Positions 32,482-41,924 of a stretch of DNA of 64,000 nucleotides are shown here, piece after piece. The DNA comes from Fusibacillus kribbianus (GTDB lineage Bacteria; Bacillota; Clostridia; Lachnospirales; Lachnospiraceae): the NCBI RefSeq assembly GCF_030053595.1, contig NZ_JASGBQ010000003.1, forward strand, positions 124,001 through 188,000, given 5' to 3'. Each line of letters opens with the position of its first letter. Position 1 is the first letter of the stretch. The notes beneath the pieces were generated by a model, which saw only the letters and a program-made list of their open reading frames with translations, did not search any database and was not told the origin of the DNA. Made by a program: the position numbers and the translations under genes.

Positions 32482-33543
32482 TTATTTCAGATACTCATCA
32501 ACATTGTCCTTGGTGATCAGAACGAAAGGAACCATGATGTTCTTCTCAGCGGGAGCGGTGCCGTTGATATCATCAACCATAGCATCGATACCAGCCTGAA
32601 GCTGACCAACACCATCCTGAAGAACGGTAGCGCCAAGCTCACCAGCCTTAACCATCTTCAGAGGAGTTTCGTTTCCGTCAACGCCTACGCAGATGATGTC
32701 AGGACGGCCGTTTGCGATACAAGCAGACTGTGCTGCGGAAGACATATCGTCGTTATCGCAGATAATAGCTACCAGCTCATCGCCGTACTGAGCGATTGCG
32801 TTCTCAGCTGCAGTTGCAGCCTTCTCGCCGCTCCACTGGGTATCTTCATCAGCTACCATCTCGAATTCGGGATGAGGATCGAGGATGTTGTGCATACCTT
32901 CGGTTCTCTGAATCTGAGCGGAGTTACCAAGGATACCGTTGCAGTGTACATACTTACCACCATCGGGGCAGTTATCCAGTACCCACTGTCCAAGAAGTTC
33001 GCCTGCGTAAACATCATCGGAACCGGAGAATACCCAAGCAACATCATCAGTGCTCTTGGTCTTGGAGTTGAATACGATAACTTTGATACCAGCCTTAGCC
33101 ATCTCGGTTACAGCGGGATCGGAAGCCTCTGCCTCACAAGGAGCGATGAATACATAGTCACAGCCCTTGGTGATGCAGTCGTTAGCTGCATTGATCTGAA
33201 CATCGGGAAGAGTCTGACCATCCAGAACTCCGGTCCAGTCATCGATAACGCCATCAGCTTTCAGCTTATCGAAGGTCTCGGTAGCATGAGTATTGATGGG
33301 GCCATGGAAGGGGTCAGTCAGGTTCTTGGAGATGTAACCAACAACGATCTTGCCGTCGCCGTTTACGTCGCCGCCCTTAGCTTCTTCCTTAGCTGCTTCT
33401 GTTTCCTTAGCTGCTTCTGTTTCCTTAGCTGCTTCTGTTTCTTTCTTGGTCTCGGGAGCCTTGGTCTCTTCCTTCTTGGAACCACAAGCTGCCAGGCTGA
33501 GTACCATCATAGCTGCTAAGAGTACTGCCAACACTTTTTTCAT
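32482..33543 (-). CDS. sugar ABC transporter substrate-binding lipoprotein
   Basis: 353 residues from the ATG at 33543 (GGAGG upstream). Lipoprotein signal MKKVLAVLLAAMMVLSLAACGSKK with Cys at 20, then a flexible linker with three KETEAA-type repeats, then a ribose/galactose-type periplasmic-binding fold (KIVVGYISKNLTDPFHGPI, DVQINAANDCITKGCDYVFIAPCEAEASDPAV, AIICDNDDMSSAAQSACIANG, DIICVGVDGNETPLKMVKAGELGATVLQDG). It delivers a sugar to the permease encoded upstream. It has its own promoter and is separated from the permease gene by a terminator, which fits the higher demand for binding protein. Confidence 0.93.
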   Translation of the reverse strand: MKKVLAVLLAAMMVLSLAACGSKKEETKAPETKKETEAAKETEAAKETEAAKEEAKGGDVNGDGKIVVGYISKNLTDPFHGPINTHATETFDKLKADGVIDDWTGVLDGQTLPDVQINAANDCITKGCDYVFIAPCEAEASDPAVTEMAKAGIKVIVFNSKTKSTDDVAWVFSGSDDVYAGELLGQWVLDNCPDGGKYVHCNGILGNSAQIQRTEGMHNILDPHPEFEMVADEDTQWSGEKAATAAENAIAQYGDELVAIICDNDDMSSAAQSACIANGRPDIICVGVDGNETPLKMVKAGELGATVLQDGVGQLQAGIDAMVDDINGTAPAEKNIMVPFVLITKDNVDEYLK

Positions 33544-33589
33544 TTCTTTTTCCTCCTTTTTGATTTGCTTGATATCCAAGCTCCCGTTC

Positions 33590-33618
33590 ATATTACCACA
33601 TTAGCCCCTTTAAGTCAA
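33590..33618 (-). promoter_or_regulatory. promoter of the substrate-binding protein gene
   Basis: Minus strand TTGACT (33618-33613), 17-base spacer, TAATAT (33595-33590). The -10 overlaps an in-frame ATG at 33591, which therefore cannot be the translation start. Confidence 0.82.
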
Positions 33619-33635
33619 TAGAATTTTATAACTTT

Positions 33636-33708
33636 TTACCAATGGTTTCCACTCAATTTTTCACAAGATTAGTTGTTAATTTTACCAAATCCAGCATATT
33701 TACCAAAT
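33636..33708. repeat. three TTTACCAA-type repeats upstream of the binding-protein gene
   Basis: TTACCAATGG (from 33636), TTTACCAAAT (33681-33690) and TTTACCAAAT (33699-33708); the last two are an exact direct repeat 18 bases apart. They lie upstream of the -35 of the SBP promoter. A similar TTATTACCAATAA lies upstream of rpiR (40335-40347). Possible binding sites for the RpiR protein of this locus. Confidence 0.45.
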
Positions 33709-33781
33709 TATTCAAAGAAAACCCTTGGCATTATGCCAATTCCGTATTCTTTCATTTCTTTCCATGAAATTTTATTTTTCG

Positions 33782-33820
33782 AAAAGCAGACAGGCTCCGG
33801 CACTGTGCCGGAGCCTGTCT
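33782..33820 (-). terminator. terminator after the permease gene
   Basis: Minus strand: perfect 15-bp stem (33820-33806 with 33802-33788), loop of 3, then GC and TTTT. Separates permease and SBP transcripts. Confidence 0.85.
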
Positions 33821-33848
33821 ATTCTCACTTTATTGAAAACTTCAACGA

Positions 33849-34832
33849 TTATTTACGGCTCTTTCCGTTGATAGCCATATCAAGCATAACGGTTCCGATG
33901 ATAACGAGACCACGGATGATGGACTGCCAGTTTGCATTGATACCGATCATGTTGATACCATTGTAGATGAAGCCTACGATGAAGATACCGATCAGTACAC
34001 CGGGCATGGTAGCAATACCGCCTGCGAAGGAGGTACCACCGATTACGGAAGCAGCTACGGCGTCGGTCTCATAACCAACACCCAGGTTGGACTGACCGGA
34101 ACCGGTCTTTGCTGCCATGATAACTGCTGCAATACCAGCCAGGAAACCGGAAATGGTGTGGCAGATAATACGGATCTTAAGCTCGCTGACACCGGATGCA
34201 ACGGCCGCATTTGCATTGCCGCCGACTGCCAGAATGTAACGCCCAAGCTTGGTCCAGTGGAACATAATGTACATCAGGATGAATACAACAACCAGAGCCA
34301 CGATGGGATACGGAATCGCACCGAACAGCTTGCCGTAGTACATATTCTTTACTTCCTCACCAAAGGTGATTGCCTTACCGCCGGAGATAACCTGAGCAAC
34401 ACCACGGATAACCAGCTGCATGGACAGAGTAACAACGAAGGGGAACATACGGAACTTTGCAATAAAGAAACCGTTGATAAAACCAAACAGAGTAGCAACG
34501 GAAACACCAACCAGAATACCTACGATTACGGGTAATCCCATATTGGTGATCAGCTGACCCATGATAACGCCTACCAGAGCGAGCTGTGCGCCTACAGTCA
34601 GGTCGATACCGCCGATGGTGATACACAGACACATACCAAAGGCCATCATACCGTTAATAGAAATCTGGGTTACGACGTTCATGATGTTTCTGCCGCTGAT
34701 GAAACTGGGATTGTAGATAGCGATGCCGATGATCATGATTACCATAACTACGGATACGCCGTACTTACCCATGAAATTGCGCCATGTCTCCCTCTCGAGA
34801 CCTAAAATCTTACCTTCTTTTTTCTGAGCCAT
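33849..34832 (-). CDS. ribose-type sugar ABC transporter permease
   Basis: 327 residues, about ten membrane segments, RbsC/branched-permease family. Family landmarks: IAIYNPSFISGRNIMNVVTQISINGMMAFGMCLCITIGGIDLTVGAQLAL, GFINGFFIAKFRMFPFVVTLSMQLVIRGVAQVISGGKAI, NANAAVASGVSELKIR, GYETDAVAASVIGGTSFAGGIATMPGVLIG. It starts 13 bases after the end of the ATPase gene. It should work with the ATPase and binding protein of this locus. A single permease gene implies a homodimer. Confidence 0.94.
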   Translation of the reverse strand: MAQKKEGKILGLERETWRNFMGKYGVSVVMVIMIIGIAIYNPSFISGRNIMNVVTQISINGMMAFGMCLCITIGGIDLTVGAQLALVGVIMGQLITNMGLPVIVGILVGVSVATLFGFINGFFIAKFRMFPFVVTLSMQLVIRGVAQVISGGKAITFGEEVKNMYYGKLFGAIPYPIVALVVVFILMYIMFHWTKLGRYILAVGGNANAAVASGVSELKIRIICHTISGFLAGIAAVIMAAKTGSGQSNLGVGYETDAVAASVIGGTSFAGGIATMPGVLIGIFIVGFIYNGINMIGINANWQSIIRGLVIIGTVMLDMAINGKSRK

Positions 34833-34845
34833 TTTTTATCTCCTC

Positions 34846-36354
34846 CTACTTTCCACCAAATTCTTTTGCCAGGATTACTTCCTGGGTTGCAGCACCGCTG
34901 AGAACCTCTTCGCGGCTCACTTCGCCATTCAGCTTGCCTTCATGGTAAACAAGAATCCTGTCGCTCATTCCCATAACCTCGGGAAGCTCGGAGGAAATCA
35001 TGATAACTGCCATGCCCTTTGCGGCAAACTGGCACATCAGGGTATGAATCTCAGACTTTGCACCTACGTCCACGCCTCGGGTAGGCTCGTCGAGAATCAG
35101 AACCTTGGGATTTGCCATGATCCATTTTGCAATAACAACCTTCTGCTGGTTGCCGCCTGAAAGAGAGTAGGCATTATGCTCGATGCTGCCTGCCTTAACT
35201 GTCAGAAGCTTGGAATACTCTTCACATTCCTTTTTCTCACGGCTCTGATTGATCAGCAGCCCCTTCTGTCTTGCAGGAAGGTTCGGAAGAGAAATATTTT
35301 CTCTGATGGAACGGAACAGACAGAGACCGTAGTTCTTTCTATCCTCGTTGACCATGCAGACGCCCTGTCTGATCGCATCCTTGGGATTCTTAATGGTTAT
35401 TTCCTTACCCTCGAGCCACATTTTGCCCGAATCCAGCTTGTCAAGGCCGAAGATGGCTCTCATGGTCTCGCTTCGTCCGGAGCCTACCAGACCGGTAAGG
35501 CCCAGGATCTCGCCTGCGCGAACCTCAAAGCTGATATCGCTGAAGCCCTTGCCGGTGAGGCCTTCTACTTTGAATACCACATCGCCGATCTCGCAGTCGG
35601 TCTTGGGGAATACGTTCTTCACCTGACGGCCTACCATCATGGAAATCAGCTCGTCTCTGGTAACGCCATCCATGGAACGGGCCCCTACGTAGGTACCATC
35701 TCGGAATACGGCTACGCTGTCACAGATCTCGAAGATCTCATCCATACGGTGTGAGATGTAAATGATTGCAACGCCCTTGGACTTAAGATCACGGATGGTG
35801 GCAAACAGATGCTCTGTTTCCTCGCTGTCCAGAGAGGAGGTAGGCTCATCCATGATGATCATACGGGCATCACAGGAAACAGCCTTGATGATCTCCACCA
35901 TCTGCATCTGTGCCAGGGAAAGCTTGCCCATTACTGTAGTGGCAGGATAAGGGAAATCAAACTGGTCCAGGATCTTCTGCGCTCTTTCATTCTGTTTTTT
36001 CTTGTTCAGGATAATACCCCTGGTATCCTCTCTGTTAAGGAAGATACTTTCTGCAATCGTCAGGTAGGGCTCCGGATTCAATTCCTGATGAATCATGGAG
36101 ATGCCGGCCTTCATTGCATCGACAGGGCCCTTGGCGGAGTAAGGCTTTCCTTCAAAAGTCATGGTTCCTGCATCGGGCTGATGGAGACCGATTACAGCTT
36201 TCATCAAAGTCGATTTACCTGCACCGTTCTCGCCCAGCAGTGCAATGACTTCGCCTTTTTTGACATGGAGCTGGACATCTGCCAACGCCTGAGTACCACC
36301 GAATGCCTTATAAATTCCTTCGCATTCAAAGATGTACTCGTCTTTGTTTTTCAT
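34846..36354 (-). CDS. sugar ABC transporter ATPase (two nucleotide-binding domains)
   Basis: 502 residues from the ATG at 36354, with GGGAG 5-6 bases upstream; a TTG four codons earlier lacks this. Two tandem ABC domains as in RbsA/MglA. First: Walker A GENGAGKST, signature LSLAQMQMVEI, Walker B MIIMDEPTSSLD. Second: degenerate Walker A region GLVGSGRSE, signature LSGGNQQKV, Walker B VLILDEPTRGVDVG. Couples ATP hydrolysis to import of a monosaccharide, probably a pentose- or ketose-type sugar given the kinases in the operon. Confidence 0.95.
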   Translation of the reverse strand: MKNKDEYIFECEGIYKAFGGTQALADVQLHVKKGEVIALLGENGAGKSTLMKAVIGLHQPDAGTMTFEGKPYSAKGPVDAMKAGISMIHQELNPEPYLTIAESIFLNREDTRGIILNKKKQNERAQKILDQFDFPYPATTVMGKLSLAQMQMVEIIKAVSCDARMIIMDEPTSSLDSEETEHLFATIRDLKSKGVAIIYISHRMDEIFEICDSVAVFRDGTYVGARSMDGVTRDELISMMVGRQVKNVFPKTDCEIGDVVFKVEGLTGKGFSDISFEVRAGEILGLTGLVGSGRSETMRAIFGLDKLDSGKMWLEGKEITIKNPKDAIRQGVCMVNEDRKNYGLCLFRSIRENISLPNLPARQKGLLINQSREKKECEEYSKLLTVKAGSIEHNAYSLSGGNQQKVVIAKWIMANPKVLILDEPTRGVDVGAKSEIHTLMCQFAAKGMAVIMISSELPEVMGMSDRILVYHEGKLNGEVSREEVLSGAATQEVILAKEFGGK

Positions 36355-36404
36355 TTCTTCTCCCAACTTTTCTCACCTCTATGCTTTCTTTTTCAGGCCG
36401 GGCA

Positions 36405-37910
36405 TCACTGCCGCCGCCCCATTAATGTTACTCGCTGCAAAACATCCCTGCTGGCCCCGTAGGTATCCTTGTAAAGCTGATAATACTCCTCGTAGGCTTT
36501 GTGGCTTTCAGCATTGGGCGTTACAATGAAATCCTTGTACCGCACCACTGCCTGACACCCTTCCTCGATGTCCCGGTAAATACCCGCACCGACACCGGCT
36601 GCAATGGCTGAGCCAAGCCCTGCCTGCTCCTCGGTGTCCGCCACTTTCAGAGGGATGCCGAATACATCCGCCTGAATCTGAAGCCAGGGTCCGCTTCTTG
36701 CGCCTCCGCCGGAGGCCACCATCGTCTCGGCTCTAAGTCCGAGCTCCCCGCAGACTTCAATACACTGATTCAGGGCAAATGCAACGCCCTCCATCACCGC
36801 TCTTGTCATCTCTGGACGGCCCGTATTCAGATTCACGCCCATGAACATCCCGCTCAGGTTGGGGTTCACATGAGGGGTCCGTTCTCCATTGAGGTACGGA
36901 AGGAAAACAACTCCCCCACTTCCCGGTTTTACTTTTGCAACTTGTTCATTTATCAGGTTATAATCAGCCGTCTCGAAGAGGCTGTTAAACCACTTAAGAG
37001 AAAGTCCTGCGTTCATAATGGCGCCCATGGTAAACCAGCGTCCCTTTTTGTATCCGCAGAAGGTATTGGTAGAAAGTGCCGGATTTAAGATCGGCACATC
37101 ACTCTGGAACGAAACCTGACCGCTCGTTCCGATATTGGAGGATGCCTGACCTGCCTTTGTGATGCCGTTGCCGATTCCCTGCATCACCTGATCACCACCG
37201 CCGGCAACCACGATCGTAGAGACAGAAAGCCCTGTTTCCCTGGCCGCCTCCGGCGAAACCGTCCCGGTCGCCTCATCGGTCCCATAGCATCTGGGGAATA
37301 TTTCCAAAGGCACATCGACCGTCTTCAGGATCTCCTCCGACCAGCAGTTTCTTCTGATATCAAAGGCCAGCGTTGCCGAAGCATCGGAATAATCCGAGGA
37401 GACCTCTCCGGTCAGCTTAAACTTCAGATAATCCTTCGGCAAAAACGCATATCTGACTCTTTCATAATTTTCCGGCTCATTATCCCGGACCCACATAAGA
37501 GAGGGAAGCAGGAATCCCGTATAAACCGGATTCATGACAAGCTCCCGAACCTTATCCTCCCCCAATGCCGCCTTTAGCTTCTCCACCTGTACCCCTGAAC
37601 GGGCATCGCAGTGAAGGATCGCAGGACGGATCACACGGTAATCCTTGTCCAGAAGCACCGCTCCATGCATCTGACCGGAAAAGCTCACGCCCTTCACCTC
37701 AGACGCCGGCGCACCGCAGGCTGCAAGGCAGTCCCTCACAGTAGCACAGCAGGCCTGCCACCATTCCTCCGGATCATGCTCCGCATAACCGCCGCAGGGG
37801 GATGAAAACTGATACGGTCTGGCGCTCTGCGCCTTCACATTTCCCACCTCGTCGATGATGATCGTCTTCAGGCTGGAGGTTCCCAGGTCAATTCCCATTA
37901 AATATGCCAT
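36405..37910 (-). CDS. FGGY carbohydrate kinase, xylulokinase-like
   Basis: 501 residues, full length. N-terminal phosphate-binding motif MGIDLGTSSLKTIIID, substrate region GVSFSGQMHGAVLLD and LHCDARS, second domain VVAGGGDQVMQGIGNGI, NIGTSGQVSF, FLPYLNGERTPHVNPNLSGMFMGV and the ADP-binding VASGGGARSGPWLQIQADVFG. FSGQMHG is typical of XylB-like members. The enzyme phosphorylates a ketose or polyol; xylulose is possible but no xylose isomerase is in the window. It lies between the ABC ATPase gene and the ADP-dependent-type kinase gene, so the imported sugar is probably its substrate. Confidence 0.9.
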   Translation of the reverse strand: MAYLMGIDLGTSSLKTIIIDEVGNVKAQSARPYQFSSPCGGYAEHDPEEWWQACCATVRDCLAACGAPASEVKGVSFSGQMHGAVLLDKDYRVIRPAILHCDARSGVQVEKLKAALGEDKVRELVMNPVYTGFLLPSLMWVRDNEPENYERVRYAFLPKDYLKFKLTGEVSSDYSDASATLAFDIRRNCWSEEILKTVDVPLEIFPRCYGTDEATGTVSPEAARETGLSVSTIVVAGGGDQVMQGIGNGITKAGQASSNIGTSGQVSFQSDVPILNPALSTNTFCGYKKGRWFTMGAIMNAGLSLKWFNSLFETADYNLINEQVAKVKPGSGGVVFLPYLNGERTPHVNPNLSGMFMGVNLNTGRPEMTRAVMEGVAFALNQCIEVCGELGLRAETMVASGGGARSGPWLQIQADVFGIPLKVADTEEQAGLGSAIAAGVGAGIYRDIEEGCQAVVRYKDFIVTPNAESHKAYEEYYQLYKDTYGASRDVLQRVTLMGRRQ

Positions 37911-37967
37911 GGCTGTCTCCTTGTCTCAATATTTTATATCCCGGACACACATGATTCTGATTCACCC

Positions 37968-39284
37968 TTATTTAAAACAGGTGTGAACCCCCGATACAAA
38001 GGTATCGCCAAGTCCGATGGTATACTTCGGATGTTCCAGATATCTGGATGGCACAAGCACTGCCTGCTTATCGGTCTTCCTATTTGCCAGCGTATCGTGG
38101 AAGGCAAGGCCTGTAGGGCTCAATCCCAGTGACAGGCTCTCCCTGCACTCTTCCTGTGTGCCGTATTTGCCGATACGCGCTCTGGTCCCTGACATCAGGT
38201 TTCCAATGGTCAGACCCTTCTCAATATCGATCCCCTTCAGTTCCTCTCCGTAATACATGGAGTAGTCCTTGGTGTGGAGCACCACGCCGCGGATGCCATA
38301 CCGCTCCATCATGGCTTCGATTCCTTTTACAACAGATTCGATATCGGTAATATCGGTCACAACGCCGTATTTTTCATTCTGAGCCACCAGCTCCTCCTCA
38401 TTGGTACCCACAATATTCGCATAAGGAGCCAGACGCTTGAACAGCATCTCCTTCACCTCAGGGTTCATGTAGTATGCCCCCTCCAGGTAGAAAATGAAGT
38501 CCGGATTTTTTTTCCTCATAGCCTCAAAATGGCTGCAAAGCTGATCCAGCCGTTCCTCCATCACCTGCTCATCGATGACAGCGTCAAAGCCTGCAGCCAA
38601 ATAAGAGGAAATATCTGCCGCATGCTCATTCCAGTAATCAAAGAAGCACTGATCAATGGGCACTGTTTTATGTATCGTATCATAAAAGAGAATCAGACGG
38701 TTGGAAAGAGGAACTGCATATTCCTTTCCATGGACAAAAATCCTGTCATCCTTGGAAAACTGAAGGATCATATGATACACAGGTGCCTCATCGGAAGCAC
38801 CCTCCATAATGGGCACCAGACGGTCACCCTTTACCACTCTCATATCGGAGGCATTCATCATCTCACAGACTTCTTTGCACTTGTCGGTAAGCTGCGCCAC
38901 CATCGGAAATCCCAGAGCTGCCAGAGCTGCCGCTCCCTGAGCGCAGGTGCCGCCAAGGGCCGGCTCTGACTCAAAATGGCTCTGGAGATACTCACAGACC
39001 TCCACACTTGTAATATCAAAGTTCGCACCAATCCCCTTTATCAGGCAATAGCTGCTGATCCTGGCAAAATCCTCCATCGTATCAATAGTATCACCCGCCT
39101 TGGCACTGGGTTCTTCCTTCAGAAACTCCTTCAGGATCTGATTGTATACATCGACATCCCATTTGAGGACCACATCGTAATTGCTGGTATAACCAAACAC
39201 GTGCCGTCTGCCGGTCTCTTTACACACTTCAATATCCGCGGGAATCTGATTCAGATATTCCTCATACTTGTCCTGATATGCCAT
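37968..39284 (-). CDS. ADP-dependent phosphofructokinase/glucokinase-family sugar kinase
   Basis: 438 residues from the ATG at 39284, which has AAGGTGG 5 bases upstream; a codon six residues earlier has no site. Ribokinase-like fold of the ADP-PFK/GK type: substrate loop EPALGGTCAQGAAALAALG (the GGNA region of archaeal enzymes is GGTC here), NIVGTNEEEL, GVVLHTKDYSMYYG and the catalytic GxGD in YTIGLGDTFVSG. These kinases are best known from archaeal glycolysis and are uncommon in bacteria; the donor here could be ADP or ATP. Context: between the RpiR regulator and an FGGY kinase, in an ABC sugar-import operon. A second phosphorylation of the same sugar is one possibility. Confidence 0.78.
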   Translation of the reverse strand: MAYQDKYEEYLNQIPADIEVCKETGRRHVFGYTSNYDVVLKWDVDVYNQILKEFLKEEPSAKAGDTIDTMEDFARISSYCLIKGIGANFDITSVEVCEYLQSHFESEPALGGTCAQGAAALAALGFPMVAQLTDKCKEVCEMMNASDMRVVKGDRLVPIMEGASDEAPVYHMILQFSKDDRIFVHGKEYAVPLSNRLILFYDTIHKTVPIDQCFFDYWNEHAADISSYLAAGFDAVIDEQVMEERLDQLCSHFEAMRKKNPDFIFYLEGAYYMNPEVKEMLFKRLAPYANIVGTNEEELVAQNEKYGVVTDITDIESVVKGIEAMMERYGIRGVVLHTKDYSMYYGEELKGIDIEKGLTIGNLMSGTRARIGKYGTQEECRESLSLGLSPTGLAFHDTLANRKTDKQAVLVPSRYLEHPKYTIGLGDTFVSGVHTCFK

Positions 39285-39320
39285 CTTTTCCACCTTTTTC
39301 ATTATTTTCTAAAGCCTGTA

Positions 39321-40157
39321 TTACAGCTTGGATTCCGCCAGCAAAAGCTCCAGTCTGTCCACATCCCGGGACCCTCGCTCCGCATTTGCCACAAAATAAA
39401 GAAGGGCATCGAGCACTGCCATCGCATAGACATGGGATATGGCCCCGAATTCACTGAACAGCGGATCCTCCGCAGAAATATTCAGTGTGTAATCTGCGAT
39501 CTGAGAAACAGGGCTTCTGGCAGTTCCCGTAACGGCGATGCTTTTCATTCCCTTGTCCCGCCCCAGCTCCAGAGCCTGTATCACCTGCCGGGAGCTTCCC
39601 GAATGGGAAATTGCAATAATAACATCCCTCTTGCCTCCCAGGCTGATATTGTTGAGAAAATATTCCGGCACCATGGCGCTGCTGGTGCGGACCCCCAGGC
39701 GTCCCAGACGGAATCCCAGATCAATGGCCACAGGACTCGTATTTCCCACAGCCACCGTATGTACCATATCACTCTCCCGGATAAGCTTCGCGCAGTTTAA
39801 AACCACGTTCATGTCAAGTCTTGAAGCCACACTCAGAAGGTTTCTCGCAATCCCCTGTAAAATTTCCTTCACCGTATCGGGATTGTTCTGATCGCCCCGA
39901 TATCCTACCAGTTGATGCTGTCCAAGATCCCTAGCCAGATTCAGCTTCATCTGATAAAACCCCTGATATCCCAGGTGCTTGCACATGCGGATCACAGTTG
40001 CGTCACTGACACCGGACAGCTCCGCCAGTTCTGAAACGTTGGCTGAGACCGTCTGCTCCGGATGCTGAAGAATATAATCTGCCACCTTCTTCTCTGCGGA
40101 GAACATCTGCTGGTAATTTTCTTTTATTGTATCAATTACTAATTCATTCTGCCCCAT
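39321..40157 (-). CDS. RpiR-family transcriptional regulator
   Basis: 278 residues. N-terminal HTH_6 domain (YQQMFSAEKKVADYILQHPE, VSANVSELAELSGVSDATVIRMCKHLGYQGFYQMKL) and C-terminal SIS sugar-phosphate-binding domain (VHTVAVGNTSPVAIDLGFRLGRLG, VIIAISHSGSSRQVIQALELGRDKGMKSIAVTG). RpiR proteins repress or activate sugar-catabolic operons in response to a phosphosugar. It is the first gene of the minus-strand transport/kinase operon and probably controls it; TTACCAA-type motifs occur upstream of it and of the SBP gene. GGGGAG precedes the ATG. Confidence 0.94.
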   Translation of the reverse strand: MGQNELVIDTIKENYQQMFSAEKKVADYILQHPEQTVSANVSELAELSGVSDATVIRMCKHLGYQGFYQMKLNLARDLGQHQLVGYRGDQNNPDTVKEILQGIARNLLSVASRLDMNVVLNCAKLIRESDMVHTVAVGNTSPVAIDLGFRLGRLGVRTSSAMVPEYFLNNISLGGKRDVIIAISHSGSSRQVIQALELGRDKGMKSIAVTGTARSPVSQIADYTLNISAEDPLFSEFGAISHVYAMAVLDALLYFVANAERGSRDVDRLELLLAESKL

Positions 40158-40229
40158 TTATGTCTCCCCGCCGGTCTGTATACTCCGCCCTTCGTCCTAT
40201 TGAACAATTTCATTAATTTTCTATTACTG

Positions 40230-40258
40230 ATTATAGGATAATTGCACAGCTTTGTCAA
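40230..40258 (-). promoter_or_regulatory. promoter of the rpiR-kinase-transport operon
   Basis: Minus strand TTGACA (40258-40253), 17-base spacer, TATAAT (40235-40230): a perfect sigma-A promoter, about 70 bases before the ATG. Such strength implies regulation by repression. Confidence 0.95.
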
Positions 40259-40622
40259 TGAGATATACTGGCAAAATGAAGGTTCGATGAAAAAATCTTT
40301 AATTTTTTCGTCTGTTTTTTTTGCTTTTCATTATTTATTACCAATAATCTTTTAATATTTTATTGATTTTTACCATCTCCCTGAAAGAATATTTCACGGA
40401 ACTATGTCTCATATTTTACTGACAGTCTACTTCTTTTTTTGTACACTTTAGACATTTTATTTTGAAATAATTTCCAATAATATCGGCATTTTTTACATAG
40501 TGCAAAACAAATGACGGTACTCGACTCCTCCAAACCGGACAAGTCGGGTACCGCCTGTTTCCAATCACCTTAAAATAGTCATTTATTTTCCGCCTGCTGC
40601 CGCCGCTTCCATCGTTCAGCGC
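40259..40622. other. intergenic stretch between rpiR promoter and dapL
   Basis: A/T-rich, with no open frame of note. TTATTACCAATAA (40335-40347) is an inverted repeat and a candidate RpiR site. A hairpin CGGTACTCGAC/GTCGGGTACCG (40515-40553, one wobble) without a clean U-run is the likely end of the glnA-dapL transcript on the minus strand. I see nothing else in it. Confidence 0.5.
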
Positions 40623-41837
40623 TTACAGTGCCTTGATCCGCTCAATGGCCTTCACCGTATTTTCATAGGTACCGAAGGCCGTCAGACGGAAATAGCCCTC
40701 TCCGCTGGGGCCAAAGCCGGAGCCGGGTGTTCCCACCACATTGGCATTTTCAAGAAGATAGTCAAAGAATTCCCAGGATGTCATGGAACCCGGTGTCTTA
40801 AGCCAGATATAAGGAGCATTGACGCCGCCGGACACGGTGTAACCCGCACCCTTAAGGCCTTCATAGATCACCTTCGCATTATTCATGTAATAGGCTACCT
40901 GCGCCTTTAACTGCTTCTTTCCCTCTTCGGAATATACGGCCTCTCCTGCCCTCTGGACAATATAAGGAGCTCCGTTGTATTTGGTACCGTGGCGTCTTGC
41001 CCATAAAGAATGGAGGGTCACCTCACCGCACTTCAGTTCCTTGGGGATCACGGTGTAGCCAAGACGCACACCGGTAAAGCCGGCATTCTTGGAAAAGCTC
41101 TTAAGCTCAATGGCACAGGTTCTGGCGCCCTCACACTCATAAATGCTGTGGGGCACATTATCCTCGGAAATATAGGCCTCATAGGCTGCATCATAAATGA
41201 TCACAGCTCCCACCCTGTTGGCATAATCCACCCAGACCTGGAGCTGATCCTTTGTGATCGTGGCACCGGTAGGGTTGTTGGGGAAGCAGAGGTAAATGAT
41301 ATCCGGCGTTTCCTTCGGAAGCTCCGGAGAAAATCCGTTGTCCGCAGTACAGGGCATATAGATCACATCGCTCCACATGCCGGTAGAAACGTCATAGGTA
41401 CCGGTACGTCCCGCCATTACATTTGTATCCACATAGACAGGATAAACCGGATCGCAGACGGCAATCCTGCTGTCCTGGCTGAAGATCTCCTGGATGTTTC
41501 CGGAATCGCATTTTGCACCGTCGCTGACAAAGATCTCATCTGCTTCGATGGCGCAGCCACGCGCCTTATAATCTCCCTCAGCAATGGCATCTCTCAAAAA
41601 CTCATAGCCCAGATCTGGAGCATAGCCGCGGAACGTCTCCTGGACTCCCATCTCATCCACCGCCTTATGCATGGCCTCAATGATCGCTGGAGCGATGGGC
41701 TGTGTCACATCACCGATTCCCAGACGGATGATCTCCTTCTCCGGATGCGCCTCAGAATATTCCCTCACCTTTTTTCCGATGGTAGAAAAAAGATAGCTTC
41801 CCGGCAGCTTTAAATAATTATCGTTAATCCTGAACAT
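40623..41837 (-). CDS. dapL: LL-diaminopimelate aminotransferase
   Basis: 404 residues, class I PLP fold. Converts tetrahydrodipicolinate directly to LL-diaminopimelate with glutamate, bypassing the succinyl and acetyl routes. DapL-specific N-terminus [21 protein letters not shown] and [37 protein letters not shown]; Schiff-base Lys in [19 protein letters not shown]. Product goes to DapF, encoded 87 bases upstream in the same direction. Supplies lysine and peptidoglycan cross-links. Confidence 0.96.
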   Translation of the reverse strand: MFRINDNYLKLPGSYLFSTIGKKVREYSEAHPEKEIIRLGIGDVTQPIAPAIIEAMHKAVDEMGVQETFRGYAPDLGYEFLRDAIAEGDYKARGCAIEADEIFVSDGAKCDSGNIQEIFSQDSRIAVCDPVYPVYVDTNVMAGRTGTYDVSTGMWSDVIYMPCTADNGFSPELPKETPDIIYLCFPNNPTGATITKDQLQVWVDYANRVGAVIIYDAAYEAYISEDNVPHSIYECEGARTCAIELKSFSKNAGFTGVRLGYTVIPKELKCGEVTLHSLWARRHGTKYNGAPYIVQRAGEAVYSEEGKKQLKAQVAYYMNNAKVIYEGLKGAGYTVSGGVNAPYIWLKTPGSMTSWEFFDYLLENANVVGTPGSGFGPSGEGYFRLTAFGTYENTVKAIERIKAL

Positions 41838-41924
41838 GTTTTTTGTCCTCCGTTTTTTCTTTCCTGTCTATCTTAGCCGCAGGACTAATGGAAAGTCAAG
41901 TCCCACAGCGCATTTTCTTATTTT

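Noticed and set aside
33370-33460. 18-base tandem repeats
   Set aside because: In-frame KETEAA-type linker of the lipoprotein, common in sugar-binding proteins; not a mobile or regulatory element.
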